From positions 1-8,713 of the forward strand of contig CAMOXE010000026.1 of NCBI GenBank assembly GCA_946628865.1: a stretch of 8,713 nt of DNA, given 5' to 3'. Made by a program: the position numbers and the translations under genes. The notes below the pieces were generated by a model. The model saw only the letters and a list, made by a program, of their open reading frames with translations. It was not told the DNA's origin and made no database searches. Of this stretch, positions 6,180-8,713 are shown in pieces; position 1 is the first letter of the stretch, and every line of letters begins with the position of its first letter. The DNA is from an uncultured Clostridia bacterium. GTDB taxonomy: Bacteria > Bacillota > Clostridia > Christensenellales > Borkfalkiaceae.

Positions 6180-7598
6180 ATGGGAAAAGAGCATTTATTC
6201 TACTGTTATAACTGTCCTACTTCGGGTTACTACACCGTAAACGGTTATAAATACTTTTACGGAAAGGATTTTCGTGTGGCGAAAAAATACAAAGAATATC
6301 GCGATTGCGGTTTCAACGTGGTGCAGGCGCGCGGAGAGAACTCGTATAAAGGCGAGGGTTTTGAAGGCTCGAATTGCCAAAGAGTATTTCGCGAGGCGCG
6401 AAAAGGCGGTTGCGATAAAATTCTCGTTACCGACGGACGTTTCGATACCTGGATACGGAAAGAAAAAAATCTTGTCGGCGATGGCTGTATTTTCGCCACG
6501 GAAAGAGATCTTGACGTCGCCGTTGCCGACTGCGTTTCGGCTTATTGCAACGAAAAAGGCTTTTACGGTATTCAACTCCTCGACGAACCGATATACGATC
6601 AATTTATCGCATACGGGCAGTTAATGCGCTCGATAAAGCGCGTCTTGCCAAACGTATATATTCAATCTAATTTGTTGCCTTTAGGCTCGAGGACATAACT
6701 TCTTATACCTCGCGACGCGACCGAGAAAGACGTCGGCGGAGCGGACAGAATAGCGACGGATCAAATAGGATACACGGACGTATATAAAAAGTATATCGGA
6801 GATTTTCAAACGATAACCGGCGCGGACAATATACATTTCGACGAATACCCTTTCAGGAGGGAATATATCATAAGCGGCAACACCTTGCCGAATTATCAGA
6901 TAGCGGCGAGGGCTTGCCGGGAACGAAACGTGGACTTAAGAGTCGTTTTACAGTCGTTCGCGCATATATGGAACGGCACCGAGCATAACCGCAGAATGAC
7001 CGAAAGCGATATGTATTGGCAGACCAACCTCGCAATGGGGTTCGGAGCAAGCGAATTTTCCTTTTATACCTACATGACAAAGCCGGATTTCAGATATAAA
7101 GACGGTGGCATGGGTGAAGTTGACGGCGCGGCGTTTATCAATCTGGACGGCTCCAAAACCGAACTTTACAGGTATACAAAACGTATAATTTCCGAGATGA
7201 AGAAGTTTTTGTCCGTTTCGGAAAAGTACGGGTACGAGAGTTCGCATATCGTTGCCGAGAGCGGCAAGACTTACGAAGATTTCGATTGGACGAGATATAT
7301 CGTCGAAAACGAGAAATGTCCTTTAAGCGTTACGGTGGATAAAGGCGTTGCGCTTATAACCAGACGAATAAACGGCGACGACGAACTTTATATGTTCGAG
7401 AATATCGGAAACGTTCGCGACGAACTGTTTGAAGGCGTGCCGCCAACGCGGCTGAGCGTGGCTTTGCCAGAGGGTGCGAAGAAGTTTTATTTTCGCGGCG
7501 AGGAAATATCCGCGACGCCGAATAGTGACGGCGTTTACGGGTTTTCTTTGAAAACGGGCGACGCCGTATTCGTCGAAATAACGCGTTCGGCGGTTTAG
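6180..7598 (+). pseudogene. TIM-barrel glycoside hydrolase-like gene interrupted by one in-frame TAA
   Basis: Two open stretches, 6180-6698 and 6699-7598, lie in the same frame and read as one 472-codon protein broken only by TAA at 6696-6698 (codon 173). The start ATG 6180 follows AAAGGA (6164-6169), 10 nt away; a TTG at 6159 is open but poorly placed. Before the stop, LLDEP (about 133-137) followed by SNLLPLG resembles the acid/base strand of clan-A-like glycosidases. After it, IHFDEYPF (218-225) resembles a second barrel-end motif. A GFGASEFSFYTYM strand and a beta-rich C-terminal part follow. No signal peptide is visible. The gene lies 56 nt after GH4 and 9 nt before the GH78-like gene, so it is part of the operon. 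The second half has only a TTG (6885) as possible start, well inside the barrel, so neither half is likely functional alone. The exact family and substrate are not recognised. A sequencing error is the main alternative to a true nonsense mutation. Confidence 0.7.
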
Positions 7599-7607
7599 GA
7601 GGCGGAA

Positions 7608-8713
7608 ATGAAAGAATACTTATTACCCGTAAAAATCGTGGACTGCTCAAACGTAACAAACGTCGGCTCGCTGTTTAAAAAGAAAGGATTGTACGCTGTT
7701 CACGATTTGAATACCGAAAAGTGGAGCAAAAACGCAAAAGCGGAAGGGCTTGGTGCTTACATCGTTTTGGACTTCGGAAAAGAAATGCACGGCGGCGTGC
7801 GCGTTCTTACGGGCTGGGTATACGACGGCGTATGCAAGGTAAGATTGCGTTTCGGCGAAAGTCTGGGCGAAGTAAATTCTTCGATAGGCGAAAAAAACGC
7901 GACGAACAGGCACAGTCCTCGAGACTTTGAAACACTTATTTGCGCGTCGTCGGATATGACGTTGGGGCAGACGGGTTTTCGTTTCGTAAGGATAGATCTT
8001 TTGGAAGAGAAATATATCTATTTCAGAAATATCTACTGCGAAAATCATATTTATCGAAAAAAACCGATTTATATCTATGAAGGAAAGGACGCGCGCGTTG
8101 CGGAGATATTCGCCGTGGCGAAAAGGACGGTGGATCTGTGCGCGGCGGAGGGGTATATCTGGGACGGCATAAAGCGCGACCGCCTCGTATGGGCGGGGGA
8201 TTTATCGCCCGAGGTAATGGCGCTCGGCGCGATATACGGCAGAACAAGCGCGATAGAAAGGTCTTTGGATCTTTGCAAAAAGACAGCGCCTTTGCCGAAG
8301 TTTATGAGCGGCATTTACACTTATTCCATGTGGTGGATAATTACGCTTTACGATTATTACTCGGAGTTCGGTTGCGCCAAATACGTTAAAAAGCACATGC
8401 GATATATTGCGGGCTTGATAGACCTGTTCGACGGTTTGGTGTCGGAAAACGGCGATCTGAACAAGACGATACGCTATATGGTCGACTGGCCGACTAAAGA
8501 TACCGAGGACGAGGACGCGGGCGTAAGGGCTATTTTCGTAATGGCTCTCGATAAAGCGGTCGCTTTACTCGAAGAGTTTTCTCTCGACGCGACGAAAGCG
8601 AAAGCGCTAAAGAAAAGATTATCGTTAAAGCCAATGATCGTCAAAGAGCAAAAACAGGTGATCGCGCTCAGATATTTCGCGACGGGCGAACTTTCGGACG
8701 AAGATTATGAAAA
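7608..8713 (+). CDS. GH78-like alpha-L-rhamnosidase, 3' end off the window
   Basis: This enzyme probably removes alpha-L-rhamnose from oligosaccharides by inversion. It starts at ATG 7608; the ribosome binding site GGAGG (7598-7602) begins in the preceding gene's TAG. The frame stays open to the right edge, giving 368 visible residues. An N-terminal jelly-roll region has YIVLDFGKEMHGGVRV (51-66), RFGES (81-85) and TGFRFVRI (122-129). The (alpha/alpha)6 catalytic domain begins around 165. Its signature DGIKRDRLVWAGD at 186-198 aligns D186, D191 and D198 with the GH78 triad spaced +5 and +7. The general-acid position is Asp (191) where characterised GH78 enzymes have Glu. YTYSMWWIITLYDYY (237-251) and MVDWP (291-295) are further barrel strands typical of the group. 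The expected C-terminal catalytic base lies beyond the edge. No signal peptide, so it is probably cytoplasmic. Family fit is good; rhamnose specificity is inferred. Confidence 0.87.
   Translation, partial: MKEYLLPVKIVDCSNVTNVGSLFKKKGLYAVHDLNTEKWSKNAKAEGLGAYIVLDFGKEMHGGVRVLTGWVYDGVCKVRLRFGESLGEVNSSIGEKNATNRHSPRDFETLICASSDMTLGQTGFRFVRIDLLEEKYIYFRNIYCENHIYRKKPIYIYEGKDARVAEIFAVAKRTVDLCAAEGYIWDGIKRDRLVWAGDLSPEVMALGAIYGRTSAIERSLDLCKKTAPLPKFMSGIYTYSMWWIITLYDYYSEFGCAKYVKKHMRYIAGLIDLFDGLVSENGDLNKTIRYMVDWPTKDTEDEDAGVRAIFVMALDKAVALLEEFSLDATKAKALKKRLSLKPMIVKEQKQVIALRYFATGELSDEDYE

Noticed and set aside
6195..6602. A 135-residue open frame on the - strand within the TIM-barrel gene
   Set aside because: It lies fully opposite a frame with glycosidase motifs, has no ribosome binding site, and reads as an antisense shadow.
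6696..6698. TAA as a reassigned or programmed readthrough codon
   Set aside because: TAA ends the VirB4, AraC and GH4 genes here, and no recoding context is visible; a nonsense mutation or error is simpler.
7647..8048. A 133-residue - strand open frame
   Set aside because: It is opposite the GH78-like jelly-roll region, whose family motifs are clear on the + strand.

Overview
The window reads as one contig from an anaerobic gut-type Firmicute of the class Clostridia. This rests on AGGAGG-like ribosome binding sites, moderate GC, Firmicute-type plant-polysaccharide enzymes and a VirB4 ATPase of the kind carried by clostridial conjugative elements. The placement is an inference; there is no rRNA or other marker here. 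Two functional blocks meet near position 3400.

Block 1 (1-3214, + strand) is the end of a conjugation-type operon. It holds a VirB4/TraE-family ATPase cut by the left edge, followed 21 nt later by a 544-residue, highly charged, soluble protein that I do not recognise. A terminator hairpin at 3351-3382 closes this block. The 136 nt before it contain a 12-bp paired stem and a near-identical 14-nt direct repeat, so a small structured RNA is possible. The convergent gap down to 3460 is packed with three hairpins that share their feet, the central one having 24 pairs.

Block 2 (3455-8713) looks like a pectin / rhamnogalacturonan-I utilisation locus. An AraC-type regulator on the - strand is divergent from a + strand enzyme operon. 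The enzymes are a family GH4 hydrolase with the CHEV motif described for alpha-galacturonidases, a TIM-barrel glycosidase-like gene interrupted by one in-frame TAA, and a GH78-like alpha-L-rhamnosidase cut by the right edge. Alpha-galacturonidase plus alpha-L-rhamnosidase would match the alternating GalA-Rha backbone of RG-I. None of the three enzymes has a visible signal peptide, so they probably act on imported oligosaccharides in the cytoplasm.

The divergent promoter region (4322-4716) is unusually legible. The regulator has a near-consensus extended promoter whose predicted start coincides with the A of its ATG, so its mRNA should be leaderless. A perfect 10-bp inverted repeat lies between the two -35 boxes and abuts the GH4 one. 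The GH4 promoter would produce a leader of about 280 nt, and that leader carries on its opposite strand an open, protein-like frame that may be a gene remnant. No tRNA, rRNA, CRISPR array or insertion sequence was seen.
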